Shown here one piece after another: positions 12,078 to 23,899 of a DNA stretch of 64,000 nt. Within the stretch, counting starts at the first letter, position 1, and every line of letters begins with the position of its first letter. Both the position numbers and the translations under genes were made by a program. The DNA is from Rhodamnia argentea (Eukaryota; Streptophyta; Magnoliopsida; Myrtales; Myrtaceae): assembly GCF_020921035.1 (NCBI RefSeq), contig NC_063155.1:18309311-18373310 (forward strand). Direction: 5' to 3'. The notes below the pieces were generated by a model that saw only the letters and a list, made by a program, of their open reading frames with translations, searched no databases and was not told the origin of the DNA.

Positions 12078-12249
12078 TTTAAGTTTTCATAAGACGACGT
12101 ATCTTGCAAAGTTTTGGGGGTTAATGAAGATGATTAATTCCACAATTTTGAAACCCGAAGCCTATCTTGCGAGAAAAATACCCCTCAAACCTTCCCCGAT
12201 GTACAATCGTCTATACTTTTCCCGAGGGTGCCATTATCTCACCGCTCTA

Positions 12250-12676
12250 TTTGTTTCGCGAAAGATAAATAATTTAAAAAGTATTAACGATCGCTTGAAA
12301 CGATTAGCCAAAGAATAAAATTTACAGTATCGATAACAATTTATGTCTAAACAATTTCGCGAATGATGGAAATATTTTTCACCCACCGATCGGTGGCTGA
12401 ATTGGTTTGAGTTCAGTTCCTTTCACGAGAGGTCCCGGGTTCAAAACTCCTCGGCGCCGGTGTCTTAAGTGGGGGGTCATGGTGGTGGGCCATTGCGCTA
12501 GCCCCTCCCGAGGACTAATCGTGCTCCACCGCCGTGTTGAGCGAAGCTCGCCGGCCGCGCGAAACCTCGGTCATAAAAAAAAATAATGAAAATATTTTTC
12601 TTTCATTTATTTTTGCAAGTGATTCGAACGATATTTTTTGAAAAGAAAAATCGAATTATTATTTTCGTGAAACAAA
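12250..12676. mobile_element. MITE interrupted by a SINE
   Basis: The left end TTTGTTTCGCGAAA (12250-12263) is the inverted partner of TTTCGTGAAACAAA (12663-12676), 13 of 14 identical. Without the SINE and one copy of its target duplication, the MITE would be about 207 bp of AT-rich sequence. The superfamily is not clear from the ends. Confidence 0.65.
12381..12581 (+). mobile_element. tRNA-derived SINE with target-site duplications
   Basis: Contains RNA polymerase III promoter boxes: A-like TGGCTGAATTGG (12394-12405) and B-like GGTTCAAAACTCC (12438-12450). It ends in an A-rich tail. It is flanked by 19-bp direct repeats (12362-12380 and 12582-12600) with 17 matches, the mark of LINE-mediated retroposition. 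The body is GC-rich, unlike the AT-rich MITE around it. About 200 bp is a normal plant SINE length. It carries no coding sequence. Confidence 0.88.
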
Positions 12677-12677
12677 G

Positions 12678-13054
12678 GTGCCCCATAGATCAGCCATGAG
12701 TGGCGGTGAATTGACATTGAAATAGAAATAGAAATAGAATGGACATACCCCCATCAAAAGACACGTGTCCACATGGAAGCCCAAAACGGGGAGTCGTAGC
12801 ATGGATAGACTGGCGATAGAGCACGTGATGATGAGCAAAATGGGGTTGGGCATGGATTAGACGTCGTTTTGGGGAAACCCACGTGAAGCCAACACACACC
12901 CACCTTTGATCCACATTCCATACTTGGCAATGTAGCTCAAAAAGAGAGCATTTGGCAACATCAATTTCTAATTTTTCTCGCTTCCCAACATCGATGAGTT
13001 GTGAATACATATTATTTTTGGCATAAAGGCAATTCGAATTGTCTATTCTGACCT
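12678..13054. other. Intergenic, no supported gene
   Basis: Minus-strand open frames of up to 106 codons exist but show no family motif. I treat them as chance. Confidence 0.45.
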
Positions 13055-13062
13055 ATATCCGT

Positions 13063-13451
13063 TAGGGTTGAGCAAGACGGACCGGCCAAATTGGAAACCA
13101 CCCGATCTAAATCGAGCCGGCCAATTCTATCCGGTTCTCAAGCGGCGTTGATCCAGCTTCCCGATTTCATAAAATTGGAATTAGTGATTTTCGTTCCGGT
13201 TCCAAGGGAGAACCGAACCGATTATTTTTATTTATTTATTTCTTACATGTAAGCCTAAGAATCTATCGGTTATTTTCTATTTTTTTTAAATGTAAACCTA
13301 ATTTTAATTAATTTATTAAAACGATAATCCATGCTACTCACCCCTACTAATAATCTACCGATTTTCGATCCCGAAAACTCGGAAAGTGTCCTTATGCCCG
13401 GTTTTCAATTCCTAGGCGGGACTTAACAGTACCAAAAATCGTTCATCCTTA
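13063..13451. mobile_element. Non-autonomous hAT element with perfect 8-bp target duplication
   Basis: Exact ATATCCGT copies flank the element (13055-13062 and 13452-13459), the target size of hAT transposons. Ends are short imperfect inverted repeats, TAGGGTTGAGCAA and TAAGGATGAACGA. The body has the repeated CCGGTT and GGAACCG phrases typical of this plant family, as do the elements at 39170 and 40086. At 389 bp it has no transposase. Confidence 0.85.
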
Positions 13452-13459
13452 ATATCCGT

Positions 13460-16380
13460 GCATACACGAAGATTGCGCGGTCTATACACATCTTAATCGG
13501 CTCCACCCCCGAGGAATTGCAAGCCTCGCGTCGAGCTTACTCCGAGTCGGAGATGCTACGATTCGACCGTGGGACATGCCGGCTCTAGATTCTCGAATGT
13601 TATTTTCTTCGGCCCCGTTCCTATAGTTTTATCTAGCTAGCAATACAACATGCCCGATATATTAATAGTCGTGAAAATAACTCGGTTATCATATTGTTTG
13701 TCTTTCTCTCCCTCCTCACCTCCTTTGTTTTGAATTCCGTTGCCCTAATTCTCTCTCCGTTGACAAGGAAGCCCCACTTACTCTATGATTTACGATTATT
13801 ACACAAATTTTACTTAGGTCGTTGTTATACGTAAATTATAAAAAAGAAGAAGAAGAAGGTATCTTCTCCATGTGATGGGAGACGTATTATTAATTGTACC
13901 TAGTACTATCATTCTACATACCGGGTAATCCGCCTTCCGTCTACGCAGTAAGTAATGAGCATTATCTTTTCTTTTTTTTTCTAAGGAATTTCGTATCGCG
14001 ATATAATTAGTGTTAGGAAATTACTTAGGGCAAATTTTAGCGTAACGGTGCCCAATATAATAAGAAAAAAAAATCAAAAACACAAAGTGTGCGATGGTAG
14101 CAAATTTTTGACTTAATAGTACCATGTCCAAAATTACCGACAAATTAAATTTAGGTGAGCATTTTATATGGAGTGTGTCTCTTTGGAGAAATTAGAAAAA
14201 CTGGAAAAAAGAATTGCAAAAATAAGCATTAATGCATTGCATCACAGCCACTGTTTTTGGGATAGATTCATAGCCTGAAAATAAGTTTAGAATAGAAATG
14301 AGAAATAGAAATATTATATTTTCTGTTTTCGAAAAGGAAACAAAAATAAGAATTTTTCTCATCGCTCACTCACTTTCATGTGCGGTCTCCCTCTCTCTCG
14401 CGTCCCTATCATAAGCCGCCGGTTTGCCGGCAACCATAGAAATTTTAAGGTATTATCAAATGAATTTCTTTTTCAAGAACATAAAATTTCGTGTCGTTGT
14501 CAAACGCGTTTGTCCGCTCAAAAACTCGTTCGGGGGATGGAATTAGAGAATCCGTTTCCGACCAAAAATAAATCTCGACAACATAATGGTAATTATTCTC
14601 GTCATTGACCGAAAAGAAAAATCCAACACATCAATCTACCACTAGCGGCATAAACCGCACTTCTATATGTTGCAATATTGTTATTTTTTCTCGAATACCA
14701 GTCGAGTTATACTATAATGGTAATTTAGGTCATACCCAAATTCTTTTTTACTCGAGTAATCTTATTATCATTAATTACTAGCTAATTATTAAATTTAATT
14801 AGTGGATTTTCGTGTTAACATTTTCTTGGAATAATATCAATGAAAAAAAAAACGGTTAGAGAGAAAGAAAATGGTGAGAAAAGAAAACATCTCGACCGCC
14901 GACCGGGACTAGCAGTCAACAGTAGGATTGATGTGTGTTGGGGGCGGAGACGAGATATCCCCGTGAAATCAAATTTCTGGTTCGGCATCTCGCCTCCAGA
15001 TATTCTCATCCTTTGTCGTGACGTAACCTGTTGTTCCCCCGTACCTCTGCCCTTTCCTATTTGCATCCCCCGCACTTTCGAACAATCTCGAATTGACCCC
15101 CGGCATTGTCCCCGCTCTTTTCAATCCGACCCCTCCATGACCGTGCGCCTTCTATTTGTTAATATATTCTCTCCTCTTCTTTTTTGTTTAAGTAGTCAAT
15201 AGATCCACATGTGAATTAACAATTGCCTACTATAATTTCCCACCATAGAGTAGGATAAAACCATCATGGGGTCGATGGTGTAAAAATAGCAACTGAAGGG
15301 CCTTGGTTTACGTATACACTTCTCTCAACCGTTCGTGACTTTCTTTACTCTTCCGGCCGTCGGTTTACCCGTCAAAACATTCATTTCTCCCCCCAATCTC
15401 GAGATCCTCCCCACCCGCGCATGCCATGTATACATATGTTAGAGGGTTTAAACAAAACCTTTGATCAATCTTTCCGAACTACTTATTTCAATTATAATTC
15501 CATCAATGGGCGCCATTCAAATAAAGGGCACTCGATTCTCGTAGATCACTCATTTTTTTTAATGTGCTTGAGAGATGCGTTAGTGTTTTTCTCACTTGAT
15601 GGCAAGGGCACTCCTAGGGGAAGCCCCTCCTTGACTTGCAGCTTTTATGCTATTGGTTTTTATATCCTCTAGGTCCCTTGTAACCAATTCGATTCTATAT
15701 GTAGTTCACGAGTGCCCTCTGCGGACGAATGAAATCAGAAGCGAATTGGGCATAACATTTGGACTCTTGAAACCAACGAATGGAGGATCGGAATGGCTGG
15801 ATAGTCGAGAACAATGACTCTTCCCCCAAGCAAGCCTAACGCCTAAGCCGGACCTTATTTCAATGGCCCACCATGACAAGATTTTTTCCCATGCCGGTGC
15901 CATTCCATCCGGTTATCAATAGAGTGTCGGGAAAGCAAGGAAAGCTAGCACCAATCATAAAAGACTGGTCTTATCTCTATTTCAATCAATAACGTCATCC
16001 CAATTTCTTCTGACATTAATAGCCATTCATCGAATTGGAAATGGCGATTATTGCTAAAACAAATCGTGTTTATTAGGTTTTTGGCTCGGGCAATCCAATC
16101 AAATCCAACTTCCCAAAAACAATTCTATAAGGAATTAAGGATAGACCATCAAATTTTAGATCAACAACTCACCAAAAACTACTCAAAACTAGCAAGACGG
16201 TTCCAAATTGCAAAAATGGCACTTGAGCGAGAATAACCAAGACTTCAGGGGCATTTCCGCAAAAATCTTTCTACAGAACTCGCTTGTATTGCAATTAACA
16301 CCAAGCAGACGAGAGAAGAGAGAGAGAGGGGACGGGGGGAAGACGGTCATATAGAGAGAGAAACAAAGCCAAACCAAAAG
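13460..16380. other. Intergenic, no supported gene
   Basis: About 2.9 kb without a recognisable gene. Frames at 14840-15202 (+), 15421-15672 (+) and 15706-15903 (-) carry no motif I can name. The 15600-15960 part has a more balanced base composition than its surroundings and could be an old organelle or gene insert, but I cannot place it. The last 200 bp probably belong to the upstream region of the ATG18 gene. Confidence 0.4.
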
Positions 16381-16587
16381 GAACCGTCTCGGTTAAAGGT
16401 CAAAACACCAACCACAACCACCACCACAACAAGGCCAACACGCCACCGTGCCGATTCAGTTTTCCGGCGATCGGACGACTTCGAGACACCTCTATCCTCT
16501 GTCCCCCACCTTTATGCGCTTGGCGATCGTGCTCCCGGTAGCTCTCTGGTCACCGGTGACGACAACCGAGGCTCCGTCAATCTGATT

Positions 16588-19500
16588 ATGAGGAGTTATA
16601 ACACCAAGGCTAACGGTAGTTTCGTCAACCACAAGAGCAACACTAATGGATTCTTGCCTAATTCTTTGAAATTCATTTCATCGTGCATCAAGACCGCGTC
16701 GTCCGGTGTCAGGTCGGCCGCCGCTTCGATCTCCGGCGAAGCCCACGACCACAAAGATCAGGTTCTCTTCGGTTCGGTTTGTCCTGTGTGGCGAGGGATG
16801 TGTAGTCGATGCGCGATTAGTTGGGATTTTGAGTATCATTTTGGCGTTTTAGGTTTGTGAACGGTTGGTTTACGATAGTAATCGGTTACTGTTGTCGTTT
16901 ATGGCTTTCCGATGAATTGATATTGAACTGATTCGGTTGCTCAGACTGATGCCACATGGCTTTTGAGAGTTACACTATTTGGTGCCGACACTTGATTGGA
17001 GGTCTTATTGATTGTTCGACAGTTGTTCAATTATGAATTTTTGAAGTTTTGGTCGCCGATTAGGTTAGGTCTTCAGTTGCAACTTTTGAGCTTTTGTGTT
17101 CAGTTTCTTGGTAAAGTAAAATGTAGATGATTTCATGGGAGTCAATGATTAGTGATTCCGCTCATGTTTTATACCATGCATTTGAGACTTTCATCATTTG
17201 ACCTGGGAACATCCTGGGAGATCGTTCTACTGTGCTATGATAAAGCTTGATTGTCTTTCGATCTGTTATCAAGGATTTAGGGCCCCATGTGTTACGCAGA
17301 AAATGAATAATTGAAATATAATTTACTAAAAATGATTGCTTAAATGGCTTATAAAAATGAAGGAACCGAAATAATTTTCATTGTCCACGAAAATGTTTAG
17401 ACATGTAATAGAAAATGAAAACTTTTTTCTATTGATTAATTATTTCAAGCGATACGAGCGGTCATCTTTGGGAAAATATTTTCTCAACCATTCATTTTTT
17501 GCCAATCAAACAGAGCGTAAGTGGATGAGGAAGTTTGGATCCATCTTGTCAGCATGCATGAATCTGCACTAGATTGTATTTTAGTCTTCAGTATTGCACC
17601 TCTCTGGTTGATGGTTATCTAGGGAGTCTTGGATGAAGTCCTTAAAAGGGAGTCTTCTTTCTGATACTCATTCTGCAAATGAAGTTGTTGTTTGAATGGG
17701 TGTGGTATTTTGCTAGCTCAATCAATGCTAAGATTTGTCATTTTTGCCAAATGACTCGCATCCAAGGCTCTGTCTACTTACTAGAAAATTAATGAGGAGG
17801 AGAACATGATTTTGTATGGTCGGTTTGCATTCAGCGCTGTGTGTGTATGTGTGTGTAAGAGAGAGAGAGAGAGGTTCTTTTATGTACAAAGTGAAGATTA
17901 TTTTTATTTTTACAAAGAAGATATAGAAGTTTCAATGAACAGCTCCTCTTGTTTACCTCATGATTAATTAATATATTCTGGTTTGCGTCCTTTTATCAAT
18001 TTGCTATATCTGACGTTGTCTAGATGTGGAAAACTCCCTCTATGGCTAATATAACGATAAGCAAATTCTAGGAATATATTTGATGCTTTAGATTCTCATG
18101 TCAAGTGGGAGAAAAAAGGAAAAATTGCTAGCATCGTGAAGATTTTGCTTTCCTTTTGGGATTTATGATTTCTGAAGCTAAGAAACCTTTGAGTCTAGAG
18201 CCTTTCGGTAGATGCAATAGTAAATTTAGCTCAGAATTACCATGAGAGAAGGGTGTTTGATTGGGCTAGACCTTGCGAAAAAATTTCTTACAGTTGGATT
18301 GCATTCATGTAAGAATTCGTCATTTTCATTACTTCATGAGTTTTCTTTAATTCTCTCTTTCTGTGCATTAACAAGATATGATCCCTTTTGTTAGTTTCTG
18401 ACTGAGAGTCAATGTACTCTCTACATGACGAATCTGTGAACTGAAATGATGTATGCGTTTGCAATATTTTGTCCTTCCGTTTACCTGATCACAAGTAGGA
18501 TAGGATAATACTTCTTTTGTTTTAGGTCGATTACTTATCATTCCGTACAGACATGATCTAAATTTCTCATTCTGCCAACCAGGTGCTTTGGGCTGGCTTT
18601 GACAGGATAGAACTTGGCTCATCTTCCTTCAAGCACGTTCTATTACTTGGCTATTCAAATGGGTTTCAAGTCCTTGACGTTGAAGATGCCTCTAATGTCA
18701 GTGAAATTGTTTCAAGGCGAGATGATCCGGTTACATTTTTACAGATGCAACCCCTTCCTGCAAAGTCTGAGGGCTGTGAAGGATTCAGGGCATCGCACCC
18801 TCTACTTTTGGTGGTGGCATGTGATGAATCAAAGAGCTCGGTTGCGACACAAAATGGGAGGGAAGGTTTTCATAATGGCCATACGGAGGATCAAAGTGGG
18901 AACCTAATTCTGGCTCCCACTGCAGTTCGATTTTACTCCCTCAGGTCTCACAGTTATGTTCATGTTCTCAGATTCCGGTCAACAGTGTATATGGTTAGAT
19001 GCAGTTCTCGAGTTGTTGCCGTGGGTCTTGCTGCACAAGTAAGCATTAGCTGTCATATTAGTCATGTAGTTAATGTCATTCTTTCTTCAAAGATTTTGTG
19101 GTAATTGCGTTACTTTTATTGGAGTGCTTTTGGGTGGGGCAATAGGAAATTGAAAGGAAAATATCTTCCCATAGGCATAGTTATTTATTCCTGTGCATAC
19201 TGTAAAACGAGTTTAACTTGCTAATCATTTTGCATATTCGGATGACAGATATACTGCTTCGATGCCCTCACTCTTGAGAATAAATTTAGTGTCCTTACAT
19301 ATCCAGTGCCCCAGTTGGGAGGGCAAGGAAATATGGGAGTCAATGTTGGTTATGGCCCCATGGATGTTGGTTCACGGTGGCTAGCTTATGCTTCTAACAG
19401 CCCAGTGACGTCAAACACAGGTCGCCTTAGTCCAAAAAGTCTTACTCCTTCTCCAGGTGTTAGCCCATCTACTTCACCCAGCAGTGGAAGTCTGATGGCA

Positions 19501-22500
19501 CGGTATGCCATGGAATCCAGTAAGCAGTTGGCTGCTGGCCTGATCAACCTCAGTGATATGGGCTACAAGACCTTTTCTAGGTACTGTCAAGAGCTCATCC
19601 CTGACGGATCGAGTTCCCCTGTACCTTCGAATTCAAGCTGGAAAGCTGTCCGAGCTCAATCTCATCCAAGTGAAACAGATGTTGCTGGAATGGTTAGTCT
19701 TTTGAAATATGATTTTAAGAAGCTAATGATATTCCTTCTCCAAACTTAATCGTTTTGTTGTATCATAGGTGTACGATACTACACGGAAACACTGTTTATT
19801 AACCCGCATATTGTGCTTTAGACTTTTTGAGTTGTTGGATGTGATTTTTATTTGCCATTGAGGCGGTAAGTTTTATGGTGTATCAGCAGCTTCATGGTAA
19901 GGGTAGCAACAGAATACTAAACGTTTTTGTTGGGGAAAACTTTTATGAAAAGGTTATTCTTTTAGATACTGCTCTAATAGCTTTTTGGTGGTTTGATTAT
20001 TTGTAACATTTGACTGCTGATTACAGGTGGTTGTCAAGGATGTTGTTTCCAGAGCTATTGTATCACAATTTAGAGCTCATTCTAGTCCTATTTCTGCTTT
20101 GTCTTTTGATCCAAGCGGGACAATGCTGGTGACAGCTTCAATTCACGGGACTCATATCAATATCTTCCGTATTATGCCATGTCGCTCGAAAGCTGGATCA
20201 GGCACTCAAACTTATGAATGGAGCTCTTCACATGTGCATCTTTACAAGCTGCATCGTGGCATGACTTCAGCTGTAAGTTCTCCCTTTGATCATGCTTGAA
20301 GATAGTGATGTTCCTCAGTTTTTCATGTTTTCCTTTTGGCCACAGGTTATACAGGACATTTGTTTTAGCCATTACAGTCAGTGGATAGCTATTGTCTCTT
20401 CCAAAGGAACTAGTCATGTTTTTCTTCTATCCCCTTTTGGTGGTGAGACCGTTCTACAGATGCATAATTCTCATGTTGGCCAACCCACCCTTTCACCTGG
20501 TTTATCTCTACCGTGGTGGTCTACTCCATCATTCATGGTTAATAATCAGTCTTCTACTCCAACTCCACCGCCACCTCCCATTACCCTTTATGTAGTTAGC
20601 AGAATAAAGAATAGCAACTCTGGGTGGCTCCATACAGTCAGTAATGCTGCATCATCTGCGACTGGAAAGGTTTCTGTCCCATCTGGTGCAGTTGCCACCG
20701 TATTTTACAGTTCTACTCCGCGGAATCTGCAGGCCTCCCAGTCAAAGGTTCAAGCACTGGAACACTTGCTGGTTTACTCTCCTTCAGGACATTTAGTTCA
20801 GTATGAGCTGCTTCCACCAGTGGGAGGGGAATCAAGTGAGGCTGTTTCTCGAATTGCACCAAGTTCTCCTTTACAGATTCAAGATGAAGAGTTGCGGGTC
20901 AAAGTTGAAACTCTTCAGTGGTGGGATGTCTGCCGAAGATCAGATTGGCCAGAAAGAGAAGAGTGCATTTCTGGGATTTCTCCTAACCGACAAGTTTCTG
21001 GGATGGCAATGGATATGTCTGATTCTGAGGACACTAATGCTGGGGACAAAGAATCAGAAAAATCATATGAACATTCTCACTTGTATATAGCCAATGCTGA
21101 GGTACAAATGAGCTTGGGAAGGATTCCAATATGGCAACAATCTAAGGTATCTGTGACAAGGTAAAGTTTGCATCGTTGATGTCATCGGCTATACTCATAA
21201 ACCCATTATTTGCAGATACATTTCCATGCCATAGGTTATGAGAGAGCTGAAGAGAAGATCCTTGTTGAAGATGATTTTGCTGGTGAAGTAGAAATAGAAA
21301 AGGTTCCTGTTCATGAGATTGAAATACGGCGAAAGGATTTATTGCCTGTTTTTGATCATTTTCAGCGTAATCATTCTGCTTGGAGTGAAAGGTAAGGGCC
21401 AGTCAATGGTGTCCTGGATTTTATTAAATATTAACATGATAATCTGCGGGCCCCACTTCGTGGTAGCATCTGCACTAGTTAATTAATGGCTCTGGAAGGT
21501 TTTTTTTTTTTTTTCATGAATTCTGAAGCCAAGTCATACCCATGCTCTTATTTGTTTGGTTGATTTTTTAGAGTCACTGTAATAAAAGCTGTTTTAGCAT
21601 CTTTATTATATTTTGCTGCCTTTTGTTTGGACTTTTAAACAGTTTATTTTGCATTGTCTCTTATTTAATGGATGATGCTGTGCGACGATGTAAATGAGGC
21701 GTCTGCAATACACTAACTTGCCCTTGTTACTCATTTCAAGCATGATAACTTACTATTTGCAAGGATGGAAATATCATGTTCTATTAGATGGTGTTTTTCT
21801 CTGTACTTTTTTTTTCTGGTCGAAATTTTTTCTCTGTACTTTAAAAAGATAGTTTTTGGCCTAGATAGTCATTTGAATTTTTTTTTTTTTTTTGTTGCTG
21901 CTTAGTCCTCCAAGTAATTTAGTTGCTGCTTTTCACTTTGAAAGGAATTTAGTGGAAAGCCAAGATAGTAGGAAAAAATTCATAATGGTGCTTTGCATAT
22001 ATGCCAGTGATCATGTAAAGGTAAGGTCTTACATTGTTAAAAATTGCCTTTAGCGTGTGGAAAGTGATTCCTAGAATGATGCTACGCTGAAACTGTTCTG
22101 GCATTGCAGAAAGAGGCCATTGGACCATAGGGTCTGATGTCTTTTAAGTTTTGTGCTGGGTGTAATCCAAACTTGAGATGAGGCCTTCATAGCATGCTCC
22201 ATATATAGGCTCTTAAGAGTTTCTGGGGTTGCATCATTTGACATAATATGTTTCAGCTGTATGTAGCAGTCATTATTACCTGCTGCCAACTTCTATTACT
22301 ACTGCTGATAGCAGAGTTGCTTTCATTTTAGGGCCTTCAATGGGGGCACATGTTCTCCTTCCTATTTTAACATGGACAAGGAGAAATCCTTAAAGAATGG
22401 AGTTATATCCTACCCTAAGTTGGATTGCTCTGTGGAAAACTCAGATGCTGGTGAGAGAGATGTTTGGGGTTTTATTTTTTGAATGTGTATGAGTGATTTC

Positions 22501-23176
22501 CTGGTGCATTGAACTCATCTCTGCGACACTTTTTATCAGGATGTTCACAGCACTCTTATCTGGCCACTGTGCCATCCGAGCCTAATAATCGTGACCTAAT
22601 GAACGGACATTGTGGTCCAGCCCCAGCCTTGCTGAAGCAAAGTTCCTGTAATAAAGATAATGTTTTGGTTTCTTCTGAGCAGTATATGTTGGGTTCATCC
22701 CCTGCAGATTGTAAATACCCTAACATTGCATCATCTTTGCCAAGTGGCTCTCTTCCTGCTCAAAGAAGCACTGCAGATGGTTTTAAGCTGTCAAATAGTG
22801 GTGGGGCTAGTGAAGTTTCCAACACGAGTTCCAACCGCTCTGATTCCAGTTTGAATATTATGGATGAGGGACTGATACATGGTTCTTTAGAATTTGAGCC
22901 GTATTTCCAAGAGGGATACTACCAAGCGTCAGCTGTAAATAAACGCTGTGATTCAGTTGAAGCAGTTGCTGATGTCGATAGTAACAGCAATCCCTGTGAA
23001 AGAGAGAAATCTGAAGAAGATGGAGATAATGATGACATGCTTGGAGGAGTTTTCGCCTTTTCTGAAGAAGGTAGGAGACTGTCTTACTATGTGCTATATG
23101 ATGTTATTGATTATGCAATTCCCGTTGAATTTAACAAAATCAGCCAGCTTCTCCCAAATTCAAAGTGTTATCTGTC

Positions 23177-23237
<61 letters not shown>

Positions 23238-23582
23238 ATGTATTATTTTCTGTGCATCTGTTGGAGTTCTTTACTAGGTTGTTGTACATGAGTGTTATTT
23301 TGATAATTTGAGGAAGAGATATTTCCCATTCTGACTTGGTTATGTGTTTAAGAGTGATAGATATCGATAGCTGCATATTTAGCTAGATCCATGCGCTTCT
23401 GCTTGCCGCCTGCTCTATGGTAATTATGCTGTCCTGTTAAGCGTCTTGTTCAGTTTGGGCTTTTATTTTAGCATGTACAAAGTCTACACAGATGAGCAAG
23501 TCATGAATTGGGACCGCGTATACCAAAATTATACTACTTGTGTTGATTCCATTGTAATCCCTTGGTCGTTTTTGCAGGTTGA
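16588..23582 (+). CDS. ATG18G: ATG18g-type autophagy protein (WD40 PROPPIN with BCAS3 domain)
   Basis: Phosphoinositide-binding beta-propeller protein acting at autophagosome formation. Exons: 16588-16761, 18583-19038, 19249-19692, 20027-20272, 20346-21146, 21216-21391, 22332-22450, 22540-23070, 23578-23582. They join in phase to about 983 residues, close to Arabidopsis ATG18g. Seen: N-terminal NGFLPNSLKFISSCIKTASS, WD repeats with LLLGYSNGFQVLDVEDAS and FYSLRSHSYVHVLRF, and HSSPISALSFDPSGT. The lipid-site motif reads LHRG (433-436) rather than the FRRG of the short ATG18 proteins, as is usual in this long subgroup. A BCAS3-type region follows (SHVFLLSPFGGE onward), then a Ser-rich tail ending FAFSEEG. 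The final exon supplies only the last base pair of Gly and the TGA. Intron 1 is 1.8 kb and holds a probable MITE. ATG18h is the closest alternative name. Confidence 0.92.
17285..17525. mobile_element. Probable MITE in the first intron of the ATG18 gene
   Basis: AT-rich block bounded by CCATGTGTTACGC and, inverted, TTACGCTCTGTTTGATTGG. Base composition and TTATTT-type phrases match the AT-rich sequence near 24240-24490. Inverted ends are weak and no target duplication is clear, so this is tentative. Confidence 0.35.
23179..23234. repeat. (CT)28 microsatellite in the last intron of the ATG18 gene
   Basis: A perfect 56-bp CT array in the 507-bp final intron, some 340 bp before the acceptor. Likely length-polymorphic. 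Confidence 0.95.
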
Positions 23583-23899
23583 CATTTTCCATCTCGTGTC
23601 CGACCTCATAATAAGCTCTATGATCCGGATGCACTGTTTGGATTATTCATTGAAAGGTTTATGTGGGCGGACAGACTATAACGTTCGTTTCCGACGACTG
23701 ATGGATACAAGTGAAGTGACTTCAACCCAATGGTATCATTGCTGCCGAAAACGAGCCCAGATATGATTCTTCTAATTCTCGCTATGTACATGCTGTAAAG
23801 TGGGAAGGATGATCATGAAAAGAAAGAAAAGGAAAAAAAAAAAAAAGCAATTGGTGTGAACAGTTGTTTCGTACGTTGTTGTAACATTATTCATTCTTG

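Noticed and set aside
14840..15202. 120-codon plus-strand frame
   Set aside because: No family signature, poor start context and no neighbouring exons.
15421..15960. Possible organelle-derived insert
   Set aside because: Composition is more even than its surroundings, but I could not match any mitochondrial or plastid gene with confidence.
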